Source: Hyphomicrobiaceae bacterium
GTDB taxonomy: Bacteria; Pseudomonadota; Alphaproteobacteria; Rhizobiales; Hyphomicrobiaceae
DNA: 58,250 nucleotides
Assembly: GCA_008933705.1 (NCBI GenBank)
Contig: WBUN01000032.1
Location: forward strand, 1-58,250
Direction of reading: 5' to 3'
Shown here: one piece after another, positions 7,598 through 17,311 of the stretch
How the letters are laid out: the number at the start of each line of letters is the position of its first letter
Position numbering within the stretch: the first letter of the stretch is position 1
Position numbers and translations under genes: made by a program
The notes under the pieces: generated by a model
The model's input: only the letters and a program-made list of their open reading frames with translations
What the model was told of the DNA's origin: nothing
The model's database searches: none

Positions 7598-8644
7598 CTA
7601 TTCCTGCACCTGCTGGGCCTTGCCGAGCTTGCCATGCAGGGCCTCGAGGTCGGCGGCCAGCCGGGCCAGGATGTCGCTTTCGGCCATGTTGTAGCCGACC
7701 TCAATGGCCTTGGAGAAGCCGAAGGCATCCGTGCCCCCGTGGCTCTTGATTGCAATGCCGTTGAGGCCGAGGAAGGGGCCGCCGTTGAGGCGCCTGGGGT
7801 CCATCCGTTCCTTCAAGGCAAGCAATCCACCGCGGGCCAGGAGTGCGCCGATGCGCGCGGCGAAGGAACTCGTCAATGCCTCGCGCACGTAGGTCGCCAT
7901 CTGCTTGGCCGTGCCCTCGGCCGTCTTGAGCGCGATGTTGCCGGCATACCCTTCAACAACGACGACGTCGACGACACCCTGACCGATCTGATCGCCCTCC
8001 ACGAAGCCGTGATAGGTGAAGGGAAGGTCGTTCTCCTTCAGCCAGGCGTGGGCTTGTCTGACCTCCTCGATGCCCTTGATCTCCTCGACGCCGATGTTCA
8101 GCAGCCCGACGCGCGGGCGTTCGATGTGGAAGATGGCGCGCGCCATGGCCGCACCCATCATTGCAAAGTCGGCAAGTTGGCGCGCCGTCGCGCCGATGTT
8201 GGCACCGAGATCGAGGACAATGCTGGGCCGCGCGATCGTCGGCCACTGCCCGGCAATCGCCGGACGCTCGATGCCGGGCATCGTCTTGAGCACGAGCTTG
8301 GCCATCGCCATCAGTGCGCCGGTGTTGCCGGCGGAGACGGCAAAGTCGGCCTCGCCCTTCTGCACCGCCTCGATCGACAGCCACATGCTGGAACCCCGCC
8401 CCCGGCGAACCGCCTGGCTCGGCTTGTCCTGCATCTCGACGACGATGTCGGTGTGTATGATCCTGGACCGCTCGGCCAGTGCCGGGTAGTCGGCCAGGCA
8501 GGGTGCGATACGTGCTTCATTGCCGAACAGAAGGAATTGTACGTTCGGATGGCGCTCGAGTGCAAGAGCTGCTCCTGGTACGACGATGGCGGGCCCGTGG
8601 TCTCCGCCCATCGCGTCGAGCGATATGGTGCGCGGCGCTGCCAT
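7598..8644 (-). CDS. plsX: Phosphate acyltransferase PlsX
   Basis: This 348-residue enzyme makes acyl-phosphate from acyl-ACP for phospholipid synthesis. The N-terminus ISLDAMGGDHGP and the segments SAGNTGALMAMAKL, DLGANIGATARQLADFA and GFVEGDQIGQGVVDVVVVEGYAGN are PlsX signatures. ATG 8644 is chosen because homology begins there; the open frame runs 38 codons further upstream without family similarity. It sits upstream of fabH and downstream of the DUF177 gene, a standard alphaproteobacterial order. Confidence 0.96.
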   Translation of the reverse strand: MAAPRTISLDAMGGDHGPAIVVPGAALALERHPNVQFLLFGNEARIAPCLADYPALAERSRIIHTDIVVEMQDKPSQAVRRGRGSSMWLSIEAVQKGEADFAVSAGNTGALMAMAKLVLKTMPGIERPAIAGQWPTIARPSIVLDLGANIGATARQLADFAMMGAAMARAIFHIERPRVGLLNIGVEEIKGIEEVRQAHAWLKENDLPFTYHGFVEGDQIGQGVVDVVVVEGYAGNIALKTAEGTAKQMATYVREALTSSFAARIGALLARGGLLALKERMDPRRLNGGPFLGLNGIAIKSHGGTDAFGFSKAIEVGYNMAESDILARLAADLEALHGKLGKAQQVQE

Positions 8645-8824
8645 GACCCCCCGATGCCTGTCCTGTAAGCCCTCGTCCCGGTGGGGCGAGCGGTGTGCCC
8701 GACCTCCCGGGGTCCCCCGAAGACGCCCGAACCATAGCCGGTTGCAGTTATGAAACAACCGGATTTTCTGAAGCCTCGCGGCAGCCGGCCTACCCCGGGC
8801 CCGCGCTCAATGTCGCAGCAGGAG

Positions 8825-9352
8825 CTAGCTTTTCTGCTTGATTTGCGCCAGGACGGCGAACGGACCTTCGGGCTTGTCCTTGCCGCCTTTGGGCTCCGCC
8901 GACGCCCTCTCCAGTGTCGCCCCGGGTCTTCTCGGGAAAGGGTCGATGGCTCCTGCCAGGCACTCAAAGACAAGGCGCCCGACGTCGATCCTGTCCTCCA
9001 AGATCGGCTCCGGTTCAGCCTCGTCGTCCAAATCGACCGCGCCGCTCGTTGGTGCCGGCATGTCCGTCTCCGGCCAGAGCGCGAACGAGAAGCTCTCGGC
9101 GACCGTGGTCATGACCGGTTCGAGCGTCACCACGCAGGACTGACGCACCTCGGCGGTGAGCGAGCCCTCAAGCCGGTAGCGGCCGTTTCCGGTCGGCGTG
9201 ATCATGTACTTTACCGAGAGGTTGCTGCAGGCTTCGAGGTCGAGCGCTTTGGCCAACCGATCCAACTCATCAGGGGCGGCAGCTCTCTCAACCGGCAGTC
9301 CCGTGTCGGGAATATCCTGGATCGGGTGGTCCCACGTCAGCGGACCTTTCAT
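8825..9352 (-). CDS. YceD/DUF177 family protein
   Basis: This 175-residue protein has the family pattern LDLEACSNLSVKYMITPTGNGRYRLEGSLTAEVRQSCVVTLEPV, where a single cysteine (QSCVVTLEPV) closes a beta-rich core, then an acidic stretch ending ILEDRIDVGRLVFECLAGAIDPFPRRPG. DUF177 (YceD) proteins are linked with ribosomal RNA processing in other organisms and are encoded next to rpmF-plsX; rpmF is not between the two here. ATG 9352 matches the conserved N-terminus. The gap to plsX is 180 bases, so plsX may have its own promoter. Confidence 0.85.
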   Translation of the reverse strand: MKGPLTWDHPIQDIPDTGLPVERAAAPDELDRLAKALDLEACSNLSVKYMITPTGNGRYRLEGSLTAEVRQSCVVTLEPVMTTVAESFSFALWPETDMPAPTSGAVDLDDEAEPEPILEDRIDVGRLVFECLAGAIDPFPRRPGATLERASAEPKGGKDKPEGPFAVLAQIKQKS

Positions 9353-9392
9353 GATCGTCTCCCTGGCCGGTTCGGTTCGCGAAATTGCGGCG

Positions 9393-9986
9393 TCACGTGC
9401 GCGGAAGATCCGGCCAATCCATGCTTCCGGCAAGGACTTGTGCGTCTTGCATGGCAGCGAGGGCGGAGGCGGCGCACCGCGCATAGGCGGCAAGGGGTGC
9501 AGCATCCCAATCCCCTTGCTGATGAAGGTAAGCCATCTGCTCCGCCAGTGCGGCCGTCAGGCGGCCTTCCCCGGGCGAGGCGAGGGCTGCGCCATAGGCG
9601 GTATGGCGATCGAAAAGAGCGGCGGCCGAACGCTTGATCTCCTTGGGCACGGCTAGATCGCTGAAACTCATCTCGCGCATGCAATCATCCATGTCGGTGA
9701 CGAATGTTTCAGTGAGGACCTGGGCCAGGCGATGCCCTGCGGGGCCCGCCTGGGAGAGCCGCTGCATGGCAAGGCCGACGTGCAGCACGACCATCTCGAA
9801 ACGGCCCTGTGGCGTATCTGGGACGCCCCAGGCGGCATAAAAGGCCGGTTGGCGGGCCTGCGTCACAATCGAGCCATAAAGCTTGCGTGCATTCCGGTTC
9901 CGGTCGCGTCGGGTGTTCAGCCAGGCAAACACGAGGGGTCCATATCCTCCGTGCGGCTTCTCTGATGGCGCTTGGTTAGGGATCAA
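9393..9986 (-). CDS. Ubiquinol-cytochrome c chaperone family protein (CBP3-like)
   Basis: This 197-residue protein carries the CBP3/UQCC core: ARKLYGSIVTQARQPAFYAAWGVPDTPQGRFEMVVLHVGLAMQRL, then ETFVTDMDDCMREM and SDLAVPKEIKRSAAALFDRHTAY. Members assist assembly of cytochrome b into the respiratory bc1 complex. Placement directly upstream of a DUF177 gene (40-base gap) and divergent from bamE is common in Rhizobiales. The length is typical of the bacterial family. The assembly role is from the family and is not shown here. Confidence 0.85.
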   Translation of the reverse strand: MIPNQAPSEKPHGGYGPLVFAWLNTRRDRNRNARKLYGSIVTQARQPAFYAAWGVPDTPQGRFEMVVLHVGLAMQRLSQAGPAGHRLAQVLTETFVTDMDDCMREMSFSDLAVPKEIKRSAAALFDRHTAYGAALASPGEGRLTAALAEQMAYLHQQGDWDAAPLAAYARCAASALAAMQDAQVLAGSMDWPDLPRT

Positions 9987-10118
9987 CGCTGCACCTGCGT
10001 TGCAAAATGTCGTCGTCTGAGATAGCCGCTCAAGGTCGTTGCCAACAGCGATTCCGTCCGGTCAGCATGAATGCGCCGCTGCTGCAACGCCCGCCAAGGA
10101 GGCGATGAGAGCACCACA

Positions 10119-10577
10119 ATGCCGAAAGGGCCAGCATATTCCAGCTTGCGCGTTCTCGCTGCAGCATCGCTTGTTGCTTTGGCGCTGACGGCTTGCGCCG
10201 AGACGGTGACGAAGCATGGCCATCATTTCCAGGAAAGCGACCTGCAACAGATAACGGCGGGCATGAGCCAGGAGCAGGTGAAGACCTCGCTTGGCACTCC
10301 CACAACGACGGCCGCCGTGGGCACGGGCAGCGCCTATTACTACATCTCGAGCACCGAAGGCCAGTCGGCCTTTTTCAAGCCCACCGAGAAGGATCGCAAG
10401 GTGCTGGCCATCTATTTCAACCATCTGGGCTCGGTCGACAAGGTGGCGCAGTACGGGTTGAAAGACGGCAAAGTCTTCGACTACGTGAAAAACCAGACGC
10501 CGAACTCGGCTCGCGACGAGAACATCCTGAAGGCGCTGTTCCGCAATCTTGGAACAAAGCAGCTCGGGCTGGACTGA
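10119..10577 (+). CDS. bamE: Outer membrane assembly lipoprotein BamE (SmpA/OmlA)
   Basis: This 152-residue lipoprotein has a basic N-terminus, a hydrophobic stretch and a lipobox ending in LTAC at about residue 25. The mature part has the SmpA/OmlA pattern: HGHHFQESDLQQITAGMSQEQVKTSLGTPT, then YYYISSTEGQSAFFKPTEKDRKVLAIYF and a C-terminal RNLGTKQLGLD. BamE stabilises the BAM complex that inserts beta-barrel proteins into the outer membrane. ATG 10119 is preferred over the upstream start at 10071 because it places the signal peptide at the N-terminus. It is divergent from the bc1 chaperone gene. Confidence 0.92.
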   Translation: MPKGPAYSSLRVLAAASLVALALTACAETVTKHGHHFQESDLQQITAGMSQEQVKTSLGTPTTTAAVGTGSAYYYISSTEGQSAFFKPTEKDRKVLAIYFNHLGSVDKVAQYGLKDGKVFDYVKNQTPNSARDENILKALFRNLGTKQLGLD

Positions 10578-10610
10578 GCGGGCGGCTGTTTCCCGCCGCC
10601 CGCCTCTTGT
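10578..10610 (+). terminator. Intrinsic terminator of bamE
   Basis: Perfect 9-bp arms GCGGGCGGC (10578-10586) and GCCGCCCGC (10595-10603) enclose an 8-base loop and are followed by CTCTTGTTGT. The stem starts at the last base of the bamE stop region and lies in the short gap before the convergent hppA stop. The T tract is weak. Confidence 0.65.
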
Positions 10611-10631
10611 TGTCTGTCCCGATCGCGTCGA

Positions 10632-12776
10632 TCAGCCCGCCGCGTGCGCCAGCACCGCCAGCAGCAGCAGGGCGACGATGTTGGTGATCTTGATCATCGG
10701 GTTCACCGCCGGGCCTGCCGTGTCCTTGTAGGGATCGCCGACGGTATCGCCGGTCACCGAAGCCTTGTGCGCCTCCGAGCCCTTCTGGTGCTTCACGCCG
10801 TCCTTGTCGACGAAGCCGTCCTCGAACGCCTTCTTGGCGTTGTCCCAGGCACCGCCGCCGGCCGTCATGGACACGGCCACGAACAAGCCGTTGACGATCA
10901 CGCCGAGCAGCATGGCGCCGAGCGCAGCGAAGGCGTTGCCGGTGCCGGCGATCCACTGCACGACGTAGAAGCAGACGATGGGCGATAGCACCGGCAGCAG
11001 CGAGGGGACGATCATCTCCTTGATCGCTGCGCGCGTGAGCATGTCGACGGCGCGGGCGTAGTCGGGCTTCTCGGTGCCCTTCATGATGCCGGGCTTCTCG
11101 CGGAACTGCCGGCGCACCTCCTCCACCACCGCGCCGCCGGCGCGGCCGACCGCGGTCATGGCGATGCCGCCGAACAGGTAGGGCAGCAGACCGCCGAACA
11201 GCAGGCCTACGACCACGTAGGGGTTGGACAGCGAGAAATCGACCGACATGTTGTGGAATATCGATCCGGGTTTGGCCTGGCTGATGAAGAACTTGAGATC
11301 CTCGTTGTAGGCGGCGAAAAGAACGAGGGCGCCGAGACCGGCCGAGCCGATGGCGTACCCCTTGGTGACGGCCTTGGTAGTGTTGCCGACCGCATCCAGC
11401 GCGTCGGTTGTCTTGCGGATCTCCTTCGGCAGGCCCGACATCTCGGCGATGCCGCCGGCGTTGTCCGTCACCGGTCCGAACGCATCGAGAGCCACGACCA
11501 CGCCGGCCACGGACAGCATGCTGGTCACCGCGACGGCGATGCCGAACAGACCCGCTAATTTGAAGGAGATGATGATGCCGGCGATGATGATCAGCGCGGG
11601 CAGGGCGGTCGCCTCGAGCGAGACGGCGAGGCCCTGGATGACGTTGGTGCCGTGGCCCGTCACCGAGGCCTGGCTGATGGAGCGCACCGGTCGATAGCCG
11701 ATGCCGGTGTAATACTCGGTGACGACGATGATGGCAGCCGTTACGGCAAGGCCGACAACGCCGCACCAGAACAGATCGTTGCCGGTGAAGCCGAGGCCAC
11801 GTGCCGAAAAGGTCGTGCCCATGCCGAGCAGCCAGTCGGTAATGGGCCACAGCGCGATGACTGACAGCACGCCGGTGGCGATGAAGCCCTTGTAGAGAGC
11901 CCCCATGATCGACTGGTTGGAGCCCAGCCGCACAAAGAATGTGCCGATGATGGAGGTGACGACGCCGGCCGCGCAGACGGCGAGCGGATAGATCATCAGA
12001 TTGTAGACGACGGGCTGACCGGTGAAGTAGATGGCGGCGAGCACCATCGTGGCGACCACGGTCACGGCATAGGTCTCGAACAGGTCGGCGGCCATGCCGG
12101 CGCAATCGCCGACATTGTCACCGACGTTGTCGGCGATGGTGGCTGGGTTGCGCGGGTCGTCCTCGGGAATGCCGGCCTCAACTTTGCCGACGAGATCCCC
12201 GCCCACGTCTGCGCCCTTCGTGAAGATACCGCCACCGAGACGCGCGAAGATCGAGATCAGCGAGGCGCCGAAGCCGAGCGCAACCATGGAGTCGACCACC
12301 GTGCGGCCGGTCGGCGACATGCCCAGGCCACGGGTGAGGATCGTGAAGTAGACGGCCACGCCGAGCAAAGCCAAGCCTGCCACCAGCAGGCCGGTGACCG
12401 CGCCAGCGCGAAACGCCATCGACAGGCCGTCGGCCAGCGAGCGCGTCGAAGCCTGTGCGGTGCGCACGTTGGCGCGCACCGAGACGAGCATGCCGATGAA
12501 GCCGGCCGTTCCCGACAGCACTGCGCCGATGAGGAAGCCGACGGCCACGAGCCAGCCCAGCAGAACCCCGACAATGACGAAGATCACGGCACCGGCGATG
12601 GCGATCGTCGTGTACTGCCGCGTCAGGTAGGCTTGCGCGCCTTCCTGGATGGCGGCGGCGATCTCCTGCATGCGGGCGCTGCCGGCGTCCGAGGCCATCA
12701 CGGCCCGGACGGTGAAGATGCCGTAGACGATAGAGAGCAATCCGCAGAGGATAATTGCCCACATCACCGTATCCAT
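10632..12776 (-). CDS. hppA: Proton-pumping membrane pyrophosphatase, K+-independent type
   Basis: This 714-residue polytopic protein couples pyrophosphate hydrolysis to proton export. The catalytic region is clear: [18 protein letters not shown], the acid-rich [19 protein letters not shown], and a C-terminal [20 protein letters not shown]. The sequence GNTTKA carries lysine where K+-dependent enzymes have alanine, so a K+-independent H+ pump is expected. ATG 12776 has a ribosome site (AAGGGGGG) about 10 bases upstream, while the open frame extends 77 codons further without family similarity. It lies downstream of thiL with a 175-base gap, so it may have its own promoter. Confidence 0.95.
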   Translation of the reverse strand: MDTVMWAIILCGLLSIVYGIFTVRAVMASDAGSARMQEIAAAIQEGAQAYLTRQYTTIAIAGAVIFVIVGVLLGWLVAVGFLIGAVLSGTAGFIGMLVSVRANVRTAQASTRSLADGLSMAFRAGAVTGLLVAGLALLGVAVYFTILTRGLGMSPTGRTVVDSMVALGFGASLISIFARLGGGIFTKGADVGGDLVGKVEAGIPEDDPRNPATIADNVGDNVGDCAGMAADLFETYAVTVVATMVLAAIYFTGQPVVYNLMIYPLAVCAAGVVTSIIGTFFVRLGSNQSIMGALYKGFIATGVLSVIALWPITDWLLGMGTTFSARGLGFTGNDLFWCGVVGLAVTAAIIVVTEYYTGIGYRPVRSISQASVTGHGTNVIQGLAVSLEATALPALIIIAGIIISFKLAGLFGIAVAVTSMLSVAGVVVALDAFGPVTDNAGGIAEMSGLPKEIRKTTDALDAVGNTTKAVTKGYAIGSAGLGALVLFAAYNEDLKFFISQAKPGSIFHNMSVDFSLSNPYVVVGLLFGGLLPYLFGGIAMTAVGRAGGAVVEEVRRQFREKPGIMKGTEKPDYARAVDMLTRAAIKEMIVPSLLPVLSPIVCFYVVQWIAGTGNAFAALGAMLLGVIVNGLFVAVSMTAGGGAWDNAKKAFEDGFVDKDGVKHQKGSEAHKASVTGDTVGDPYKDTAGPAVNPMIKITNIVALLLLAVLAHAAG

Positions 12777-12951
12777 GGCGGAAGTTCCCCCCTTGTGTGC
12801 TGAGACGGTTCGAGACGCAACAAAACACCCAGTCCCGACGTGCCGTGGCGAAATCCACACTTGCGCCGGCCCCTGGCCTAGATTCGCGCGGGACCATGCC
12901 AAAACTCTGGGGGCGTTGCAACACGAGCGAGTATTGGAGCGGGTCTGGGTA

Positions 12952-13968
12952 TCAGAAATGGTCCCAGCCGGTCCGGGATAGGGACATCGGCAGGCCGTCG
13001 GCGCCATCGATGGTGACGCCCGAGCCCGCCTTCACACGCCCAATTTCGGCTACCGGCACGCCGGCTGCGGCCGCATCTGCGACAAACGCCCGCGCCTTGT
13101 CTGCAGGCACTGCCGCCAGGATCTCGTAGTCGTCGCCCCCGGCAACTATTCGCTCCGTAAGCGCCGGATCGGCGGCCAGGGCCTTGGCCGCGGCCTCGGA
13201 CAGGGGGATGGTGGCGAAGCGCACCCGTGCAGCGCAGCCGCTGGCCGCGCACAGGCGCCCCAGATCCTTGGCCAGCCCGTCAGAAAGGTCCATGGCCGCA
13301 TGGGCGTGCTGCCGCAGGGCGCCTGCCAGGGCCAGACGCGGCTGGGGCCTCGCGTAACGGATGCGCAGATGCTCCGCCTCGGCCAGGGTCAATGCCCAGG
13401 ATTGCGCGCGCGCTTCATCGTTGTGCTGCAGGAGCCCGAGCGCTGCGTCGCCGAGGGTGCCCGACACGAACAGTGCATCGCCCGCTCGGGCGGCTCCGCG
13501 CGGCACCATGCGCCCCTGCTCCACCGAGCCGATGACCGTAATGGTAACGGTGAGGGGGCCGGGGCGCCGATCGGTGTCGCCGCCCGCCAGATGACAGCCG
13601 AAGCACTTCTGGGCCTCCTGCAGGCCCTCGGCAAAGCGCGACAGCCACGCGGCCGCCGGCGCCTCGGGAAAGGAGAGCGCCATCAGGTAGGCGATCGGCT
13701 GCGCTCCCTTGGCAGCCAGATCGGACACGTTCACGGCAAGGGCCTTCCAAGCGATGTCTTCGGGTGCGTCGCCGGCAACAAAATGCACGCCCTCGGCGAC
13801 CGGGTCCGTCTTGAGCACCAGCTCAGTTCCCGGAGGCGGCGAGATCAAGGCGCAATCGTCCTGAAGGCCGAATGCGCCAGGAAATCCCGCGGCCAGGGGG
13901 GCGAGATAGCGCTGGATGATGGCTTCCTCGCCGTAGACTTTCTCGCCTTCTTTCCGGTCGTCTGCCAT
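12952..13968 (-). CDS. thiL: Thiamine-monophosphate kinase
   Basis: This 338-residue enzyme phosphorylates thiamine monophosphate to the active cofactor thiamine diphosphate. Motifs are QDDCALI near residue 36, [47 protein letters not shown] and a C-terminal AGGDDYEIL, all typical of the PurM-like ThiL family. ATG 13968 is used; a TTG at 14004 would overlap the nusB stop and add 12 residues. The nusB-thiL order is a common bacterial arrangement. Confidence 0.93.
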   Translation of the reverse strand: MADDRKEGEKVYGEEAIIQRYLAPLAAGFPGAFGLQDDCALISPPPGTELVLKTDPVAEGVHFVAGDAPEDIAWKALAVNVSDLAAKGAQPIAYLMALSFPEAPAAAWLSRFAEGLQEAQKCFGCHLAGGDTDRRPGPLTVTITVIGSVEQGRMVPRGAARAGDALFVSGTLGDAALGLLQHNDEARAQSWALTLAEAEHLRIRYARPQPRLALAGALRQHAHAAMDLSDGLAKDLGRLCAASGCAARVRFATIPLSEAAAKALAADPALTERIVAGGDDYEILAAVPADKARAFVADAAAAGVPVAEIGRVKAGSGVTIDGADGLPMSLSRTGWDHF

Positions 13969-14000
13969 GGCTTGCCGGCCTTCCTCGCCGACCTCATGCC

Positions 14001-14492
14001 TCAACCGCGATCGGGCAGCTCTCCGCTTCGCAGCTTGCGCGCCAGCTTGTCCAGGACGCCGTTGACGACTTTCGGCTCGTCATTCTCGAAGAAGGCGTGA
14101 GCGACGTCGATGTATTCGCTGATGACGACTCGGGCCGGGATGTCCTTGAGCTCCATCAGCTCGAATACGGCCGCGCGCAGGATGGCGCGCACGATGGAGT
14201 CGATGCGCAGCAGGCGCCATCCCTCGGCGAGCTGCTGATCGACCAGGGGATCGATCTCGCGCTGGCGCTGTACCACCCCCTTCAGCACGCGAGCGAAGTG
14301 GTCGGGGTCCGCCTGGCCGAACTCACAGCCCTCGACGTCGTCGCCGAGGCGATGCGCCTTGAACTCCTCCATCACGTCGGTGATGTCGGTCTCCGCCAGA
14401 TCCATCTGATAGAGCGCCTGCACGGCGGCAAGCCGCGCGCGGCTGCGGGAAAGACTCGCGCTCTTTCGGACATGGCCGGGCGATCCGCTCAT
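14001..14492 (-). CDS. nusB: Transcription antitermination factor NusB
   Basis: This 163-residue all-helical RNA-binding protein joins NusE (S10) on boxA RNA in ribosomal RNA transcription complexes. The pattern SRARLAAVQALYQMDLAETD near the N-terminus and LLRIDSIVRAILRAAVFELM...PARVVISEYIDVAHAFFENDEPKVVNGVLDKLA toward the C-terminus is diagnostic. It overlaps the end of ribH by 4 bases (14489-14492), so the two are translationally coupled. Length is typical for Alphaproteobacteria. Confidence 0.94.
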   Translation of the reverse strand: MSGSPGHVRKSASLSRSRARLAAVQALYQMDLAETDITDVMEEFKAHRLGDDVEGCEFGQADPDHFARVLKGVVQRQREIDPLVDQQLAEGWRLLRIDSIVRAILRAAVFELMELKDIPARVVISEYIDVAHAFFENDEPKVVNGVLDKLARKLRSGELPDRG

Positions 14493-14995
14493 GTGCGCGC
14501 CTCGGCGAGCCTGCGGGCGTTGCCGACGAGTGCGAGACAGGCGCGCGCGGCCTCCGCCCCTTTGCTGTTGCGTCCGCCGCGGGCCCGTGCAAGCGCCTGC
14601 CCTTCGTTCTCGACCGTGAGGATGGCATTGCCGAGCGCAATGCCGTGTCGAACCGCGATTTCCATCAGCCAGTGATTGGCGTTGGCGCAGACCGTGTCGT
14701 AGTGCGTCGTCTCGCCACGGATCACGCAGCCGAGGGCAACGCAGCCGTCAAACCCCGCCCGGGCCCCCGCTGCAAACCGGCCCGCCTTCACAACCTGGGC
14801 CAGGGCCAGGGGGATCTCCAGGCAACCAGGCACGGCGATGCGCTCGACCGTCGCTGCGGCTGCATCGAGCTCGGCCATGGTGCCGGCGGCCAGCTCGTCG
14901 GCGATGGTCTTGTAGAAGCGTGCCTCGATGACGAGGATGCGGGCGCCGGCGGCCCCTTGCACAGCATCGACCGATTTCTCTGCCTTGCCCGCCAT
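14489..14995 (-). CDS. ribH: 6,7-dimethyl-8-ribityllumazine synthase
   Basis: This 168-residue enzyme condenses the RibB product with the RibD-derived pyrimidine to form lumazine, the penultimate step to riboflavin. ILVIEARFYKTIADEL, VPGCLEIPLALAQV, the catalytic histidine in RGETTHYDTVC and IALGNAILTVENEGQALAR are the family signatures. It follows ribB by 6 bases and overlaps nusB by 4 bases, so all are read as one message. Length is normal for a subunit of the lumazine synthase oligomer. Confidence 0.94.
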   Translation of the reverse strand: MAGKAEKSVDAVQGAAGARILVIEARFYKTIADELAAGTMAELDAAAATVERIAVPGCLEIPLALAQVVKAGRFAAGARAGFDGCVALGCVIRGETTHYDTVCANANHWLMEIAVRHGIALGNAILTVENEGQALARARGGRNSKGAEAARACLALVGNARRLAEART

Positions 14996-15001
14996 GGCGC
15001 G

Positions 15002-16156
15002 TCACTCGATCCTGCGCTGACCGACGATGCGCAGCCCGAACGCCTCGAGGCCCACGTAACGCGAGGGAGGAGCGTTCGACAGCAGCACCATGTCGGAGAC
15101 GCCCAGGTCGCGCAGGATTTGCGAGCCGATGCCGATCTCGACCAGCCGGCGCTCGGCCTCGGACTTCTTGGTGCGCTTGGGCTCGCCGCTGCGCGCGATC
15201 CAGTCGGAAACGGACTTCGGTTGCGCGTCGCGGATCAGGACGATCACCCCGCGCCCTTCCTGGCTGATGATGCGCATCGATTTCTCGATGAGGGAACTGC
15301 TGGCGCCGTCGGTGCCGATGCCGAGCAGGTCGACCATGGCGTTGACGGCGTGGACCCTCACGTGCACCGGGCCGGGCGTGCTCAGATCACCTTTCACGAG
15401 GGCCAGATGCTCCACCGGCTCGGCCTTCGTCTCGTACGCATAGAGATCGAAGGTGCCGCCGAAGTTGCTCTCGACGGTCTTCTGCGCCACCCGCTTGACG
15501 ACGCGGTCGTGCTTGAGGCGATAGCCTATCAGGTCCTCGATGGTTCCGATCTTGAGGCCGTGCCGCTGGGCGAAGGCAACCAGATCCGGCATGCGCGCCA
15601 TGGTGCCGTCGTCGTTCATGATCTCGCAGATCACCCCCGCGGGATAGAGCCCGGCGAGACGCGCGAGGTCGACGGAGGCTTCCGTGTGGCCCGCGCGGAC
15701 CAGCACGCCGCCTTCGCGCGCGATAAGCGGGAAGACGTGGCCCGGCGAGACGATGTCCTTGTGGTCCTTGGTTGGGTCGATGGCGGTGGCGATGGTGCGG
15801 GCGCGGTCGTGGGCGGAGATGCCGGTGGCGATCCCCTCGCGCGCTTCGATCGAGACGGTGAACGCAGTGCGATTGCGCGCCTCGTTGTGACGCGCCATGT
15901 ATTCGAGGCGAAGCTGGTCAGCGCGCTGCTGTGTCAACGACAGGCAGATGAGGCCGCGCCCGTTCTTGGCCATGAAATTGATGGCGTCAGGCGTCGCCAT
16001 CTGCGCGGGGATGACGAGATCGCCTTCGTTCTCGCGGTCCTCGGCGTCCACGAGAATGATCATGCGGCCGTTGCGCAGGTCCTCGATGATCTCGTCGATG
16101 GGCGAAAGGAAGCCTTTGCCCTCGGCGTAAGCAACGCGTTTCAGACCATCCTTCAC
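15002..16156 (-). CDS. ribB: 3,4-dihydroxy-2-butanone-4-phosphate synthase with degenerate GTP cyclohydrolase II domain
   Basis: This 384-residue protein has an N-terminal DHBP synthase domain (about 10-205) with the acidic active-site loop [11 protein letters not shown] (37-47), [27 protein letters not shown] and [16 protein letters not shown]. The C-terminal domain (about 210-384) resembles GTP cyclohydrolase II but lacks the zinc cysteines: where active enzymes show a C-x(2)-GD...CDCG pattern, this protein has [18 protein letters not shown]. It should therefore make only the four-carbon precursor, and a separate ribA is expected elsewhere. It overlaps ribE by 4 bases. Confidence 0.9.
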   Translation of the reverse strand: MKDGLKRVAYAEGKGFLSPIDEIIEDLRNGRMIILVDAEDRENEGDLVIPAQMATPDAINFMAKNGRGLICLSLTQQRADQLRLEYMARHNEARNRTAFTVSIEAREGIATGISAHDRARTIATAIDPTKDHKDIVSPGHVFPLIAREGGVLVRAGHTEASVDLARLAGLYPAGVICEIMNDDGTMARMPDLVAFAQRHGLKIGTIEDLIGYRLKHDRVVKRVAQKTVESNFGGTFDLYAYETKAEPVEHLALVKGDLSTPGPVHVRVHAVNAMVDLLGIGTDGASSSLIEKSMRIISQEGRGVIVLIRDAQPKSVSDWIARSGEPKRTKKSEAERRLVEIGIGSQILRDLGVSDMVLLSNAPPSRYVGLEAFGLRIVGQRRIE

Positions 16157-16746
16157 CGCCGGTACTCCAATGCCCTCGCCACGTAGCGCGCGAACAGGTC
16201 GACCTCGAGGTTCACCCTGTCGGCGGGCTTTTTGAGCCTCAAGGTGGTGTGGGTCAAGGTGTGAGGGATGATGTTGATGCCGAAATGGTTGTCGTCGACC
16301 TCATTCACGGTAAGCGAAATGCCGTCGAGGGCGATCGATCCCTTGGGGGCGATGAAGCCGGCCAGATCGCGCGGGACCTCGATCAGGAAGCGCCGGGAAT
16401 CCCCGTCCGGGGTGATGCCGATGATCCGTCCGACGCCGTCCACGTGGCCCGACACGATGTGGCCGCCCAGCTCATCGCCCGCCTTCAGGGCGCGCTCGAG
16501 ATTGACGCGGCGCCCGGGCGCCCAGTCGCCGAGCGTGGTCTTGCTCAGGGTCTCGTTCGACACATCGAGCGTGAAGATGCTGCCGCCGTCGGCCGACTGA
16601 ACGGCGATGGCCGTCAGGCATGTGCCGTCACAGGCGATCGAGGCGCCGATGGTGATGGTCTCTGCGGCGTAGGCCGAGCGGATCGTGAAACGCCCGCCGT
16701 CGCGTGCGGTCACCTCGCCGATGTCCGTGATGATGCCGGTGAACAT
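16153..16746 (-). CDS. ribE: Riboflavin synthase, alpha chain
   Basis: This 197-residue enzyme dismutates two lumazine molecules to riboflavin. It begins with the invariant MFTGIITDIGEV and contains two lumazine-binding repeats: ASIACDGTCLTAI with VNLERALKAGDELGGHIVSGHVDGVG, then GSIALDGISLTVNEV with VNLEVDLFARYVARAL. ATG 16746 is fixed by the conserved start, although the frame is open 29 codons further upstream. It overlaps ribB by 4 bases. The 106 bases between it and the thioesterase gene show no FMN riboswitch. Confidence 0.95.
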   Translation of the reverse strand: MFTGIITDIGEVTARDGGRFTIRSAYAAETITIGASIACDGTCLTAIAVQSADGGSIFTLDVSNETLSKTTLGDWAPGRRVNLERALKAGDELGGHIVSGHVDGVGRIIGITPDGDSRRFLIEVPRDLAGFIAPKGSIALDGISLTVNEVDDNHFGINIIPHTLTHTTLRLKKPADRVNLEVDLFARYVARALEYRR

Positions 16747-16852
16747 GGGACCTTGTTTGCGTTCTTCCTGCCTTTGCCCGACGCTATCATGCCGGCTTCC
16801 TTCGCGCACCGTCGCTCCGCGCACGTCTGTCATACGCGACCAGGGAGGGCGC

Positions 16853-17311
16853 TCAGTGCGGCGCCGGCCTCAGGTATCCCGCGTGGTCGACCACCCTGCC
16901 GGCCGCACCGGCCTCCAGCGCCACCCGCATGTTTGCCGGCACTTCCTTCTTCACGAACGTCCTATGGTCGACGTGGACGTAGGTCGTCTCTCCGGTCACG
17001 AGCACATCGCTACTGCCGGCGCGCCTGATTTCCGCGCTGAGGGCGAACGACGTCGTGCCCATTCGGCTGGTCCACATCGAGATCTCCAACACATCATCGA
17101 AGCGGGCGGGCGCCCTCCACTCCGTGACTTGGCGAACCGTCTGCATCTCGAAGGTGCCGTCGAAGGCATCGTCGGGGCGAGGCAGAGCGGCGCGCAGGAA
17201 CTCGAAGCAGGCGAGATCGAAATAGTCGCCGTAGCGGGCGTTGAAGACAACGTGCTGGGCATCGCACTCCTGGTATCGGACGCGCAGGTAATAGCGAAAT
17301 CGTGCCTTCAT
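16853..17311 (-). CDS. Acyl-CoA thioesterase, 4HBT (hotdog) family
   Basis: This 152-residue single hotdog-fold protein has the 4-hydroxybenzoyl-CoA thioesterase-like active segment VRYQECDAQHVVFNARYGDYFDLACFEFL (residues about 11-39), with the aspartate of the family motif. Such enzymes hydrolyse acyl-CoA thioesters; the substrate is not evident. It overlaps the ribD stop by 4 bases (17308-17311), so it is translationally coupled within the riboflavin cluster although its family has no step in that pathway. The conserved coupling could reflect chance or a housekeeping role. Confidence 0.82.
   Translation of the reverse strand: MKARFRYYLRVRYQECDAQHVVFNARYGDYFDLACFEFLRAALPRPDDAFDGTFEMQTVRQVTEWRAPARFDDVLEISMWTSRMGTTSFALSAEIRRAGSSDVLVTGETTYVHVDHRTFVKKEVPANMRVALEAGAAGRVVDHAGYLRPAPH

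Noticed and set aside
10417-12105. A long 562-codon minus-strand open frame inside hppA.
   Set aside because: It is Arg/His-rich and shadows the true hppA frame, which carries all family motifs.
16747-16852. Search for an FMN riboswitch before ribE/ribB.
   Set aside because: The 106-base gap and the overlap junctions do not show the conserved RFN sequences or fold.
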